A stretch of 64,000 nucleotides of DNA from assembly GCA_905182545.1 (NCBI GenBank), contig CAJJBY010000009.1, positions 84,149 to 148,148 of the forward strand. The letters run 5' to 3'. Numbering within the stretch: the first letter of the stretch is position 1; every line of letters starts with the position of its first letter. The position numbers were made by a program, and so were the translations under genes. The stretch is from an uncultured Candidatus Puniceispirillum sp. GTDB lineage: Bacteria; Pseudomonadota; Alphaproteobacteria; Puniceispirillales; Puniceispirillaceae. The notes beneath the pieces are model-generated. The model saw only the letters and a program-made list of their open reading frames with translations. It did no database searches and was not told where the DNA came from. Positions 20,175 through 30,848 of this stretch are shown here, piece by piece.

Positions 20175-23100
20175 ATGCCGCGCCGCAACGATATCAAATC
20201 TATTCTCATCATCGGCGCTGGCCCCATTATTATTGGGCAGGCCTGCGAATTCGACTATTCTGGCGCACAGGCCTGTAAGGCACTCAAGGCCGATGGCTAT
20301 CGCATCATTCTGGTAAATTCCAATCCAGCAACGATCATGACCGATCCGGACATGGCCGATGCCACCTATATCGAGCCAATCACCCCGGGCACCGTTGCCA
20401 AAATCATCGAAGCTGAGCGCCCCGATGCACTGTTGCCGACAATGGGCGGCCAAACTGCGCTGAATACCGCGCTTTCGCTTTATCATGACGGCACTTTGGA
20501 AAAATACGGCGTCGAAATGATTGGCGCACGAACCGCCTCAATCGAAATGGCCGAAGACCGCGAATTATTCCGCCTGGCGATGGAACGGATCGGGCTTGAA
20601 TGCGCCCGCGCCAGCACGGTCAATAATTTTGCCGACGCACTGGCTGCCCTTGATAAGGTTGGTTTGCCAGCGATTATTCGCCCGTCTTTCACCCTTGGTG
20701 GTGAAGGTGGCGGCGTTGCCTATAACCGCGCCGAATTTGAGACCATCGTTGGCAATGGTCTTCGTCTGTCGCCGGTGTCCGAAGTGCTGATCGAAGAATC
20801 GCTTCTTGGCTGGAAAGAATTTGAGATGGAGGTTGTGCGCGACACGACCGATAATTGCATCATCATCTGTTCAATCGAAAATATTGATCCGATGGGTGTC
20901 CATACAGGGGATTCGGTTACCGTTGCCCCTGCCCTGACCCTTACCGACAAGGAATATCAGGTACTTCGTAATGCGTCATTGGCGGTGCTTCGTGAAATTG
21001 GCGTCGATACTGGCGGGTCAAATGTACAATTTGCCGTTTGCCCAAATACCGGCCGTGTCATTGTGATCGAGATGAACCCGCGCGTCAGCCGCTCATCAGC
21101 ACTTGCTTCAAAGGCAACCGGTTTTCCGATTGCCAAAGTCGCTGCCAAATTGGCAGTTGGGTATCGGCTTGACGAGCTGGTCAATGACATTACCGGCGTC
21201 ACCCCAGCCAGTTTTGAGCCAACCATCGATTATGTTGTGACCAAAATCCCGCGCTTTACCTTTGAAAAATTTGCTGGTGCCGAACAAAATCTTTCGACCT
21301 CGATGAAGTCGGTTGGTGAGGCCATGGCGGTTGGCCGGTCATTTGAAGAAAGCCTGCAAAAGGCGCTTCGGTCGATGGAAATTGGCCTGACAGGTTTGAA
21401 TAATGTCGATATGCCTGCACCTGACAGCGCGCTTGGCGAAGACCCGCTCCGCGGCTGGCTTGGCGAGCTGGTTCCAAACCGGATTTTGCGCATTGCGATG
21501 GCATTGCGAAGCGGCATGTCAATTGCCGAAGTGCATAGCGCAACAAGTTGGGATATCTGGTTTCTGGAACGGATTGCGGCCATCATTGAGGCTGAAAACG
21601 CCATTATCAATAATGGCTTGCCAGATGATGCGGTATCACTTCGCCATCTGAAAACGCTTGGCTTTGCCGATAGCCGCCTTGCCGAGCTTGCCAATCTTGA
21701 TGATGCCACCGTTCGGGCGATGCGCGTAACCGCAGGGGTCAAACCTGTCTATAAGCGGATCGATACCTGCGCTGCCGAATTTGCATCTGATACCGCCTAT
21801 ATGTATTCAACCTATGAAGTCACCGATCAGGCCGAATGTGAGTCTGATCCAAGTGACCGGAAAAAAATTGTCATCCTTGGTGGCGGGCCAAACCGCATTG
21901 GTCAGGGAATCGAATTTGACTATTGCTGTGTTCATGCTTGCTATGCGCTGTCCGAGGCTGGCTATGAAACCATCATGATCAATTGTAATCCGGAAACAGT
22001 TTCAACCGATTATGACACGTCCGACCGGCTGTATTTTGAGCCTTTGACCGACGAAGATGTGATTTCTGTCATCAAGCGCGAGGCCGAAAATGGCGATCTG
22101 CGCGGCGTTATCGTCCAGCTTGGCGGGCAAACTCCGCTGAAAATCGCCGCCGCTTTGGAAGCCGAAGGCATCCCCATCCTTGGTACCAGCCCAGATGCAA
22201 TCGACCTTGCCGAAGACCGCGAACGCTTTCAAAAACTATTGCAAAAGCTGGATCTGTTGCAGCCCGAAAATGGCATTGCCCATTCGGCCGAAGAAGCCCG
22301 CGCGATTGTTGACCGTATTGGCCTGCCGGTTGTCATCCGGCCATCCTATGTTCTTGGTGGGCGGGCGATGGAAGTCGTTCACCAAATCACCGATCTTGAA
22401 CGCTATATGCGTGATGCGGTTGTTGTATCGGGAGCCAACCCTGTGTTGATTGACCGCTTTCTCAATAATGCCATCGAAGTTGATGTTGATGCGCTATGCG
22501 ATGGCACTGATGTCTATATTGGTGGCATCATGGAACATATCGAAGAAGCTGGTATTCATTCTGGCGATTCTGCCTGTTCCTTACCGCCACAGCATTTATC
22601 CGACGAAATTCTTGCCGAAATCCGCCACCAAACCTCAGAGCTTGCCTTTGCGCTGAATGTTGTCGGTTTGATGAATATCCAATTCGCCATCCGCGAAGAT
22701 AAAATCTATCTTCTTGAAGTTAATCCGCGCGGCAGTCGCACGGTGCCGTTTGTCGCAAAAACCACCGGCGTTCCACTTGCCAAAATCGCCTCACGCGTGA
22801 TGGCTGGCGAAAAGCTGGCAAGCTTTAATCTCAAGGATTTTGATTTGCCGCATGTTGCGGTGAAAGAAGCGGTCTTCCCATTTGCCCGGTTCCCGGGTGT
22901 TGATGTGTTCCTTGGCCCTGAAATGAAATCAACTGGCGAGGTCATGGGCATTGACCGCAGCTTTGGCGCGGCATTTTCCAAAAGCCAGCAAGGTGCCGGT
23001 GTTGATTTGCCGCTATCGGGCACTGTCTTTATTTCGGTCAGGGATGAAGATAAACAAGCGTTTGTCGAAATTTGTCGAAGCCTTGTCAAAGATGGCTTTA

Positions 23101-23423
23101 AGGTTCTGGCAACAGGCGGCACCACCGATGCCTTGAATGAGGCTGGTGTTCCGGCAACACGGATCAATAAGGTGATGGAAGGCAGGCCGCATGCTGTTGA
23201 TGCGATGCTGTCTGGCGAGATTCAGCTTGTTTTCAACACCGCCAAGGGTGCTGGGGCTATCAAGGATTCTTTCTCGCTTCGGCATAACGCCCTTACCAAT
23301 AAAATCCCCTATTACACAACGGTTTCAGGAAGCCGCGCCGCGGCTGAAGCCATTCGCGCCCTTCGTCAAGGACAGCTTGGTGTCCGCACCTTGCAGGATT
23401 ATCTTGCAGATATTAAGCGTTAA
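20175..23423 (+). CDS. carB: carbamoyl-phosphate synthase large subunit
   Basis: 1082 aa; [37 protein letters not shown]; duplicated ATP-grasp halves and MGS-like C-terminus. Confidence 0.98.
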   Translation: MPRRNDIKSILIIGAGPIIIGQACEFDYSGAQACKALKADGYRIILVNSNPATIMTDPDMADATYIEPITPGTVAKIIEAERPDALLPTMGGQTALNTALSLYHDGTLEKYGVEMIGARTASIEMAEDRELFRLAMERIGLECARASTVNNFADALAALDKVGLPAIIRPSFTLGGEGGGVAYNRAEFETIVGNGLRLSPVSEVLIEESLLGWKEFEMEVVRDTTDNCIIICSIENIDPMGVHTGDSVTVAPALTLTDKEYQVLRNASLAVLREIGVDTGGSNVQFAVCPNTGRVIVIEMNPRVSRSSALASKATGFPIAKVAAKLAVGYRLDELVNDITGVTPASFEPTIDYVVTKIPRFTFEKFAGAEQNLSTSMKSVGEAMAVGRSFEESLQKALRSMEIGLTGLNNVDMPAPDSALGEDPLRGWLGELVPNRILRIAMALRSGMSIAEVHSATSWDIWFLERIAAIIEAENAIINNGLPDDAVSLRHLKTLGFADSRLAELANLDDATVRAMRVTAGVKPVYKRIDTCAAEFASDTAYMYSTYEVTDQAECESDPSDRKKIVILGGGPNRIGQGIEFDYCCVHACYALSEAGYETIMINCNPETVSTDYDTSDRLYFEPLTDEDVISVIKREAENGDLRGVIVQLGGQTPLKIAAALEAEGIPILGTSPDAIDLAEDRERFQKLLQKLDLLQPENGIAHSAEEARAIVDRIGLPVVIRPSYVLGGRAMEVVHQITDLERYMRDAVVVSGANPVLIDRFLNNAIEVDVDALCDGTDVYIGGIMEHIEEAGIHSGDSACSLPPQHLSDEILAEIRHQTSELAFALNVVGLMNIQFAIREDKIYLLEVNPRGSRTVPFVAKTTGVPLAKIASRVMAGEKLASFNLKDFDLPHVAVKEAVFPFARFPGVDVFLGPEMKSTGEVMGIDRSFGAAFSKSQQGAGVDLPLSGTVFISVRDEDKQAFVEICRSLVKDGFKVLATGGTTDALNEAGVPATRINKVMEGRPHAVDAMLSGEIQLVFNTAKGAGAIKDSFSLRHNALTNKIPYYTTVSGSRAAAEAIRALRQGQLGVRTLQDYLADIKR

Positions 23424-23491
23424 CCGTTAACCTACGGTAAGACTATTGGTTAACGCCGCTTTGCGGCTCGCGTAGATGGATTTGTAAAACG

Positions 23492-23980
23492 ATGGAAAAA
23501 ATACCTTTCACCCCACAGGGGCTCGATGTCATTAAAGAAGAGCTTGCGCATCTAAAAGGCACTGAGCGTCAGGCCGTGATTAATGCCATTGCCGTTGCCC
23601 GCGAGCATGGTGATCTGTCGGAAAATGCCGAATATCACGCTGCGCGTGAAAAACAATCATTCATCGAAGGTCGCATTTCTGAGCTTGAAGATGTGACAAG
23701 CCGCGCCGAAGTTATCGATGCGGAAAAATTAAATGGTGAAAAAGTGACATTTGGCACAAGCGTTGGTGTTGTTGACGAAGAAACCGACGAAGAATCGCTG
23801 TATCATATTGTCGGGCCTTACGAAACTGATATTTCCAAACGCATGATTTCAACATCATCACCCGTTGCGCGTGCCGTCATTGGCAAAAGCGTTGGCGACT
23901 CGGTTGAGGTGCAAACCCCGGGCGGCGTGCGGTCTTATGAGATATTGACGATTGCCTTATTTGACATCACCAAGGTCTAA
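23492..23980 (+). CDS. greA: transcription elongation factor GreA
   Basis: 162 aa; EKIPFTPQGLDVIKEELAHLKGTERQAVINAIAVAREHGDLSENAEYHAAREKQSFIEGRI. Confidence 0.97.
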   Translation: MEKIPFTPQGLDVIKEELAHLKGTERQAVINAIAVAREHGDLSENAEYHAAREKQSFIEGRISELEDVTSRAEVIDAEKLNGEKVTFGTSVGVVDEETDEESLYHIVGPYETDISKRMISTSSPVARAVIGKSVGDSVEVQTPGGVRSYEILTIALFDITKV

Positions 23981-24026
23981 TAAAACCAAACACGCATGAG
24001 CAAAACCAACCAAGGTTTGGCATTAG

Positions 24027-24506
24027 CTAGGCTTGGTTGATTGGCACGCCATCAAGCTGTTTTGCCGACCGGATCGACAAGGCGGTTTTCACATGGCTGA
24101 CATTTTTTGCTGGTGTCAGATAGCTTGTCAGGAATTTCTGGAAATCATCCCAATCATGCGCAACTATTTTCAATAGAAAATCGGTTTCGCCCATCAGCAT
24201 ATGGCATTCGCGCACTTGCGGCCATGTCGATACCAGCGTTTCAAAATCCTGCAAATCGGTTTCGGCCTGACTGGTCAGACCAACAAAGGCAAACACCTGA
24301 ACGCTATAGCCAAGCGCGTCCGAATCAATATCGGCATGATAGCCTTTGATAATACCAGCATCTTCTAATGCGCGAACCCGCCGAAGACATGGCGGTGCCG
24401 AAATACCGGCATTTTTGGCAAGATCGACATTCGTCATGCGCCCATGATCTTGCAAATCATGCAAAATCTGCCGATCAACCGAGTCCAGTTTGATTTTTTC
24501 AGCCAT
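24027..24506 (-). CDS. Lrp/AsnC family transcriptional regulator
   Basis: LDSVDRQILHDLQDHGRMTNVDLAKNAGISAPPCLRRVRALEDAGIIKGYHADID. Confidence 0.95.
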   Translation of the reverse strand: MAEKIKLDSVDRQILHDLQDHGRMTNVDLAKNAGISAPPCLRRVRALEDAGIIKGYHADIDSDALGYSVQVFAFVGLTSQAETDLQDFETLVSTWPQVRECHMLMGETDFLLKIVAHDWDDFQKFLTSYLTPAKNVSHVKTALSIRSAKQLDGVPINQA

Positions 24507-24598
24507 AAATACAGCGCCAGCATTAATAAAGCGTTACGATAAGATATGCATAATAGACGCGCCACGCATCATTCGACAAGCGATATTGCGTAATATTA

Positions 24599-25708
24599 TT
24601 GCCTGAAGACCGCGCCCAAGTTACTTATAGTTATCAAACCGACCAAGATGGAGACATCGCCTTGCCCGCATCCACCCCTTTGCCCTCCTCGGGCAAAACT
24701 AACGAAACCAACGGTGAAAATTCCCAGATTTGGGTGATTAGCGATGGCACGGCAGGCATGCGGCTGCAGGCAATTGCGCTTGGCGATGCGTTGATCGCTG
24801 CCGACATAACAAACCAGACCAGCCTTGCCGATATCATCAGTAAACCATCTTGGTGGCTTCGGCACTTGCCGCGGCTTGTTCCTTTCCTGCCGAAAACCTT
24901 GTTATCGTCTTGGCTTGGGTCAATTGCCGGTCGCCTAAGCAAGGACAAACCGGCAATCATCATCACTTGTGGTCGGCGTATGGCGGGAACTTCGATCGCC
25001 CTCAAACAGCTTTCAAAGGCACATGCGGTTGGCACACGCACAATCCATATTCAAGATCCGCGCTTGCCGCCACATTATTTTGATATTTTGATCGTGCCAC
25101 AGCATGATCCGGCACGCGGCGCAAATGTCCTAACAAACATGGCATCGTTAAACCGTCTTGATATGCCTAAGATCGCCGATGCGGCAAATCAGCTTGGCAA
25201 GAAATGGCGCGCCCTTCCCGCGCCGCGGGTGGCGGTGCTGCTTGGCGGGGCCAATCGGCGCTATGATATTTCGGCGATCATGGCAAAGGATATGGCGAGC
25301 CGGCTTGCCGATTTTGCCACCAAAACAGGGGCCAGCCTTGCGCTGATCCCATCACGGCGCACACCTGCCAATCTTGTTACCCAGCTTACAGCCGCGCTTG
25401 GGCCATTGCCCTATGCGGTCATGGATCAGGCCGAAAATAACCCCTATCCGGGGATTTTGGGGCTAGTTGATGCGGTGATTGTCACATCTGATTCGGTCAA
25501 TATGATTTCTGAGGCAACAATCACCAGCCTGCCAATTCTGATTGCCGAATGGAAAAGCGAAACCGGCCGGATTGGCGCGTTTCATGATGCAATGATGGCA
25601 GCGGGGCATATTGCGCCATTGCGCGAGAAGATTCCGCAAGACGGCTTTACCCCGCTTTTTGAAATGCCCGCTATTGTAAAATCGGTTTTGGCGCGGCTTA
25701 ACAGCTAG
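24599..25708 (+). CDS. mitochondrial fission ELM1 family protein
   Basis: 369 aa; WVISDGTAGMRLQAIALGDAL, IHIQDPRLPPHYFDILIVPQHD, LIVTSDSVNMISEA-like motifs. Confidence 0.85.
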   Translation: MPEDRAQVTYSYQTDQDGDIALPASTPLPSSGKTNETNGENSQIWVISDGTAGMRLQAIALGDALIAADITNQTSLADIISKPSWWLRHLPRLVPFLPKTLLSSWLGSIAGRLSKDKPAIIITCGRRMAGTSIALKQLSKAHAVGTRTIHIQDPRLPPHYFDILIVPQHDPARGANVLTNMASLNRLDMPKIADAANQLGKKWRALPAPRVAVLLGGANRRYDISAIMAKDMASRLADFATKTGASLALIPSRRTPANLVTQLTAALGPLPYAVMDQAENNPYPGILGLVDAVIVTSDSVNMISEATITSLPILIAEWKSETGRIGAFHDAMMAAGHIAPLREKIPQDGFTPLFEMPAIVKSVLARLNS

Positions 25709-25734
25709 AGTGCCGCCAGCCAAGCCAAGGGTAA

Positions 25735-26712
25735 TCAGTGAAATAATTTGCGGTCATCATTGGGGAACATGCCATCATAAAGACCGGCAACCTGTTCACC
25801 ATATCCGTTATAGATTTGCGTTCTCACATTCTTATTACTGCCAAGCAGCCGTTCGGTTTTTTGTGACCAACGCGGATGCGGCACATCAGGATTCACATTT
25901 GCCCAAAACCCATATTCACGCGCATTCAACTGTTCCCAAAAAGACACGGGCTGTTGGTCGGTAAAGGTAAAGCGCGTAATCGATTTGACCGATTTAAAAC
26001 CATATTTCCACGGTGTCACCAACCGGATTGGCGCACCGTTCTGCGCTGGCATTGGTTTACCATAAATGCCAGTTGCCAAAAAGGCCAATTCATTTGTGGC
26101 TTCGGCAAGGGTTAGCCCCTCAACATAGGGCCATGGATACCAGCTTTGCTTTTGTCCAGGGGCAATTGACGGGTCAAAAAAGGTTTCCATCTGCAAATAT
26201 TTAGCTTCGGGTTTTGGGTTTGCCAGCTTGACCAAATTGGCCAATGGCACGCCACTCCACGGCACAGCCATCGCCCATGCCTCAACACAGCGATGCCGGT
26301 AAAGTCGTTCTTCCAGCCCGCCCGCCTTGGCGATCATATCTTCGGCATCTAGCTGCATTTCAGTTTCAACCAAGCCGTCAATTGTGACCATCCACGGATC
26401 AGTAACCAGCTTTTGCGCCCGTTTCAAGATATTCTTTGATGATCCGAATTCGTAAAAATTCGTATAGGTTGTTGCATCATCTTCGGGCGTGATATCGCGG
26501 TCTAGCCGATAGGCCATATTGCGCGGCGCTGGATAACCTTCGATGGCAGCCGCCGCAGCCGCCGCAAACCCGCCAACGCCAGTCAAGGCAGTCGTCAGTC
26601 CAAGACCAGCAAAGCCTGCAGCGCGAAGCCATTCTCGGCGGTTTAGGTAAATATGCTCAGATGTCGCATCGGCTTCAGCCATAGCCCAGCTTGGGCATTT
26701 TTTGATCAGCAT
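25735..26712 (-). CDS. msrP: protein-methionine-sulfoxide reductase catalytic subunit MsrP (YedY, molybdopterin)
   Basis: Tat signal NRREWLRAAGFAGLG, RHRCVEAWAMAVPWSGVPLANLVK, PIRLVTPWKYGFKSVKSI. Confidence 0.95.
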   Translation of the reverse strand: MLIKKCPSWAMAEADATSEHIYLNRREWLRAAGFAGLGLTTALTGVGGFAAAAAAAIEGYPAPRNMAYRLDRDITPEDDATTYTNFYEFGSSKNILKRAQKLVTDPWMVTIDGLVETEMQLDAEDMIAKAGGLEERLYRHRCVEAWAMAVPWSGVPLANLVKLANPKPEAKYLQMETFFDPSIAPGQKQSWYPWPYVEGLTLAEATNELAFLATGIYGKPMPAQNGAPIRLVTPWKYGFKSVKSITRFTFTDQQPVSFWEQLNAREYGFWANVNPDVPHPRWSQKTERLLGSNKNVRTQIYNGYGEQVAGLYDGMFPNDDRKLFH

Positions 26713-26824
26713 TGGCTATCTCCTTCGGCGACAAGGCGTTGGTGATCTCTATCCCTACTGAGCCAATATGGCAACTATGCGGCATAATCTTGCGGCATCC
26801 GCACCAATCGCAACATCAGATGTT

Positions 26825-28029
26825 TCAAGATAGACTGGCAGTTACTTTGGCAATTCTTTGCATCGCATCGGCCAAAACATCATCCGCCGCGGCATAAGAG
26901 ATTCTGAAATAGGGCGACAGACCAAACGCAACTCCCGGCACCACCGCCACTTCACCCACCTCAAGAAGATAGCTGACAAAATCGCTATCGCTTTCGATGA
27001 TTTTACCATCAGGCTGCTTTTTCCCAATCAATTTGGCAATTGAGGGATAGACATAAAAAGCCCCTTCGGGGAGCGGGCAATCAATCCCGTCAATATTGTT
27101 CAGCGCATTACAAACAAGCTGGCGACGGCGGGCAAAGGCAGCGCAGTTTTCAGCCATGAAATCCAACGGCCCATCCAGTGCGGCAATCGCAGCATATTGC
27201 GCCATTGAATTCGGGCTTGATGTTGATTGCGATTGCACCTTTGCCATTGCCTTGATCAATGGCACTGGCCCACTGCCATAGCCAATGCGCCACCGGTCAT
27301 GCAATAGGATTTCGACACGCCATTTACGGTTAGAATACGGTCTTGCAGATCCGGCGTAATCGTTGCCATGGTCGTAAATTTGAAATCGTCATAGACCAGA
27401 TGTTCATAGATATCGTCACTGATCAAATGCAATTGCGGGTGGCGGCGCATGACCGCGGCAAACGCCATCAAATCATCTGCATCATAGCCAACCCCACCCG
27501 GGTTTGATGGGCTGTTCAAGATAAGCCATTTGCTATTTGGCGTGATGGCTGCTTCCAGATCTTCGGCGCTAATCTTCATGGGATTGGCACCGCTTCCCTT
27601 CACAAAGACCGGTTTTGCCTCGCAAATTTCGACAATGCCGGCAAAGCTAACCCAATAGGGTGTTGGGATAATCACCTCATCACTTGGGTTCAAACTGGCC
27701 ATTAACGCGTTAAACAAAACCTGCTTGCCACCGGTGCTAACCGTAATCATATCCGCCGTGCAGCTAACGTTGTTTTCACGCGCAAATTTCCGGCAGATCG
27801 CTTCTTTTAATTCAGGGATACCGTCAACTTGCGTATATTTCGTTTTGCCTGCCTTCATCGCTGCAATCGCAGCATCCTTAATATGCTGCGGCGTATCAAA
27901 ATCAGGCTCACCAGCAGCAAGCCCAATCACCTTGCGGCCTGCGGCTTTCATATTCAATGCCATGTCGGTAATCGACACTGTTGGTGATGGCGCGATGCGG
28001 TTTAGCCTGTCCGAAATAAGGCCCATTGA
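26825..28029 (-). CDS. aatA: aspartate aminotransferase-like PLP enzyme, one frameshift near 27288-27296
   Basis: ORF 27256..28122 (MGLISDRLNRIAPSPTVSITDMALNMKAAGRKVIGLAAGEPDFDTP...GVSKSYCMTG) is continued by 26825..27304 (WRIGYGSGPVPLIKAMAKVQSQSTSSPNS...). Confidence 0.92.
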
Positions 28030-28137
28030 TCCGGTCTCCTTTTCCCTTTCAAATTTATGGGGTGCTTTGTGGTTTAGGACAAGTGCTTTTCGCCGCGCCC
28101 CCTTTCTTCTTTGGTCGAACATGCCTATCTTAGGGGC

Positions 28138-30267
28138 ATGAACGAAACCAGTAACGACAACCTCATTATCACCCGATCAAGCGGCCCGGCAAATTTTGAC
28201 CTAAACTCAGAATTTAAACCAGCTGGTGATCAGCCAACCGCCATTGCCGAATTGATCGAAGGCATTCAAACCGGCGAACGCGATCAGGTTCTGCTTGGGG
28301 TGACAGGATCAGGCAAAACCTTTACCGCCGCGCATGTCATCCAGCAGATCAAGCGGCCAACGCTTATTCTGGCACCAAACAAAACATTGGCAGCCCAGCT
28401 ATATGGCGAGATGCGGTCGCTATTCCCCAATAATGCAGTCGAATTTTTCGTTTCCTATTATGATTATTACCAGCCCGAAGCCTATGTGCCTCGATCCGAT
28501 ACCTATATCGAAAAAGAGTCGTCAATCAATGAGCAGATTGACAGGATGCGCCATTCGGCAACCCGCTCCCTTCTTGAGCGTGACGATGTCATCATTGTCG
28601 CGTCGGTATCATGTATCTATGGCATTGGTTCGGTTGAAACCTATTCCAGCATGACGATGAAACTCACCACTGGTGAAACTGTTTCACGGCAAGATTTACT
28701 GCGCCAGCTGACCGAGCTTCAATATCGCCGCAATGATACAAATTTTGTGCGTGGCACATTTCGGGTTCGCGGTGACTCGGTTGAATTATTTCCAGCTCAC
28801 CTTGAAGATAGCGCATGGCGCATTTCGCTTTTTGGCGATGCGATCGAAGCCATTTTTGAATTTGACCCGCTAACCGGGTCAAAAAATGCGACATTGGATA
28901 GCATCACGATCTTTGCCAATTCGCATTATGTGACGCCGCGGCCAACCTTGCAGCAAGCCTGCAAACAGATCAAACAGGAACTCAAAGGCCGTATTGCCGA
29001 ATTCACCGCCAATAATCAGCTTCTCGAAGCCCAGCGCATCGAACAACGCACACAATTTGATGTTGAGATGATCGAGGCGACTGGTGCTTGTGCCGGTATT
29101 GAAAATTATTCGCGCTATCTTTCCGGTCGTGGGCCGGGCGAGCCGCCGCCAACGCTGTTTGAATATCTGCCAGAAAATGCGCTTTTGATCATTGATGAAA
29201 GCCATGTCACGGTTCCCCAGCTTGGCGCGATGTATAAAGGCGATTTTGCGCGCAAATCAACCTTGTCAAATTATGGCTTTAGGCTGCCATCATGCCTTGA
29301 TAACCGGCCTTTGAAATTCGAAGAATGGGAAGGATTCCGGCCACAAACCATTTTTGTTTCAGCCACCCCGGGCAAATGGGAGCTAGAGCGAACCGGCGGT
29401 GTCTTTAGCGAACAGGTGGTAAGGCCAACAGGGTTGATTGATCCGAATTGTGTTGTCCGGCCAACGGTCAATCAGGTTGATGATATCATTGCCGAATGCC
29501 GTGACGTTGCCGCCAAGGGTCAGCGGGCGCTAATTACGACCCTGACCAAAAAAATGGCCGAGGCCTTGTCCGAATATATGTATGAATCAGGATTGCGCGT
29601 TCGCTATCTCCATTCCGATATCGATACGCTGGAACGGATCGAAATCATGCGTGATCTGCGCCTTGGTGTGTTTGACGTGTTGATCGGCATTAACCTGCTT
29701 CGTGAGGGGCTTGATATCCCCGAATGTTCGCTTGTTGGCATTCTGGACGCTGACAAGGAAGGCTTCCTTCGGTCGCGAACATCACTTATCCAAACCATCG
29801 GGCGCGCCGCGCGAAATCTTGATGGCCGTGTTATCCTTTACGGCGACCGCGTGACCGATTCAATGCAATATGCGCTGGATGAAACCAACCGGCGGCGCGA
29901 ACGCCAAACAGCCTATAACATCGCCCATGGCATTACGCCTGAATCGGTTCGCAAAGAAATCGCTGATGTTCTGGATTCGGTTTATGAACGTGGTGATCAT
30001 CTAACGCCGCAAGCTGGTGCCAAATCAGGCGATCTGATCGGCAGTAACTTCAAAACCGTGCTTACTGATCTTGAAACCAATATGAAAGCCGCTGCCGCTA
30101 ATCTGGAATTTGAAGAAGCGGCGAGGTTGCGCGATGAAATTCGCCGCATGGAAGCCGCCCAGCTGGGCCTGTTTGAACCCGGGGTTCCATCCGCCATTGC
30201 CGAAAGGCATGGGTTTCCTGCTGGCACCCCCGGCGCGCCAATTAAAAAGCGTGGACGGCGACGCTAA
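28138..30267 (+). CDS. uvrB: excinuclease ABC subunit B
   Basis: [19 protein letters not shown] Walker [38 protein letters not shown]. Confidence 0.97.
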   Translation: MNETSNDNLIITRSSGPANFDLNSEFKPAGDQPTAIAELIEGIQTGERDQVLLGVTGSGKTFTAAHVIQQIKRPTLILAPNKTLAAQLYGEMRSLFPNNAVEFFVSYYDYYQPEAYVPRSDTYIEKESSINEQIDRMRHSATRSLLERDDVIIVASVSCIYGIGSVETYSSMTMKLTTGETVSRQDLLRQLTELQYRRNDTNFVRGTFRVRGDSVELFPAHLEDSAWRISLFGDAIEAIFEFDPLTGSKNATLDSITIFANSHYVTPRPTLQQACKQIKQELKGRIAEFTANNQLLEAQRIEQRTQFDVEMIEATGACAGIENYSRYLSGRGPGEPPPTLFEYLPENALLIIDESHVTVPQLGAMYKGDFARKSTLSNYGFRLPSCLDNRPLKFEEWEGFRPQTIFVSATPGKWELERTGGVFSEQVVRPTGLIDPNCVVRPTVNQVDDIIAECRDVAAKGQRALITTLTKKMAEALSEYMYESGLRVRYLHSDIDTLERIEIMRDLRLGVFDVLIGINLLREGLDIPECSLVGILDADKEGFLRSRTSLIQTIGRAARNLDGRVILYGDRVTDSMQYALDETNRRRERQTAYNIAHGITPESVRKEIADVLDSVYERGDHLTPQAGAKSGDLIGSNFKTVLTDLETNMKAAAANLEFEEAARLRDEIRRMEAAQLGLFEPGVPSAIAERHGFPAGTPGAPIKKRGRRR

Positions 30268-30848
30268 GGCTGATAAAGATCAAAGAACCAAGGCGTCACA
30301 CCGCTTTGCGCCAATCGCAAGAATCACCGTAAAACAGCCGCTAATCACCAGTGGTTTTGCACAAGTTCTGCAAAAATGCCTTGATTCGGTTAGGTGACTT
30401 TAAAATTTACGCCGATTGAACGTCTTTTTGCCCTTGAAATATATTAACTATCTGTAATAATTATGTTTTAATTTTATGCCTATTTTTTAGGCAAAGGGTA
30501 ATTTTTCGTAGAAAAACAGTACGCCATAAAAAAAATTAGAGGTTTTTCCACAGGTTTATCCACAGCAATCGGGGAAAACAATTTTTACCATTTCCGAAGA
30601 TGAAATCTAGCTGATTCGCAAATTCCACATTCGCGCAGCTAGACGGTAACCATATCCTTGTATTCGGGCGTAAATCATCGATTGATCATAGATCATTCTC
30701 GGTCGAGGATCATCGGCATGACTTGAAAATCGCCTCATTCCCGACTGCGGCAATGACTTTTCTTGGGAAATTTTTTATACTGAACCTTTCATACGCCCCG
30801 AACGCCGATCGCAATTCTTCACCCCGAAACGCCGCCAAACCCCAATAG
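30268..30848. other. long AT-rich intergenic region with DnaA-box-like sites (candidate replication origin or regulatory locus)
   Basis: About 580 bp without a supported gene; TTTTCCACA at 30544-30552, perfect TTATCCACA at 30556-30564, AT-rich block ~30400-30545, GATCAT x3 at 30684-30713, inverted repeats 30478-30492 and 30606-30643. Confidence 0.4.

Noticed and set aside
30110-30397. 95-aa plus-strand ORF extending past the uvrB end
   Set aside because: Begins out of frame within uvrB and lacks protein-like content
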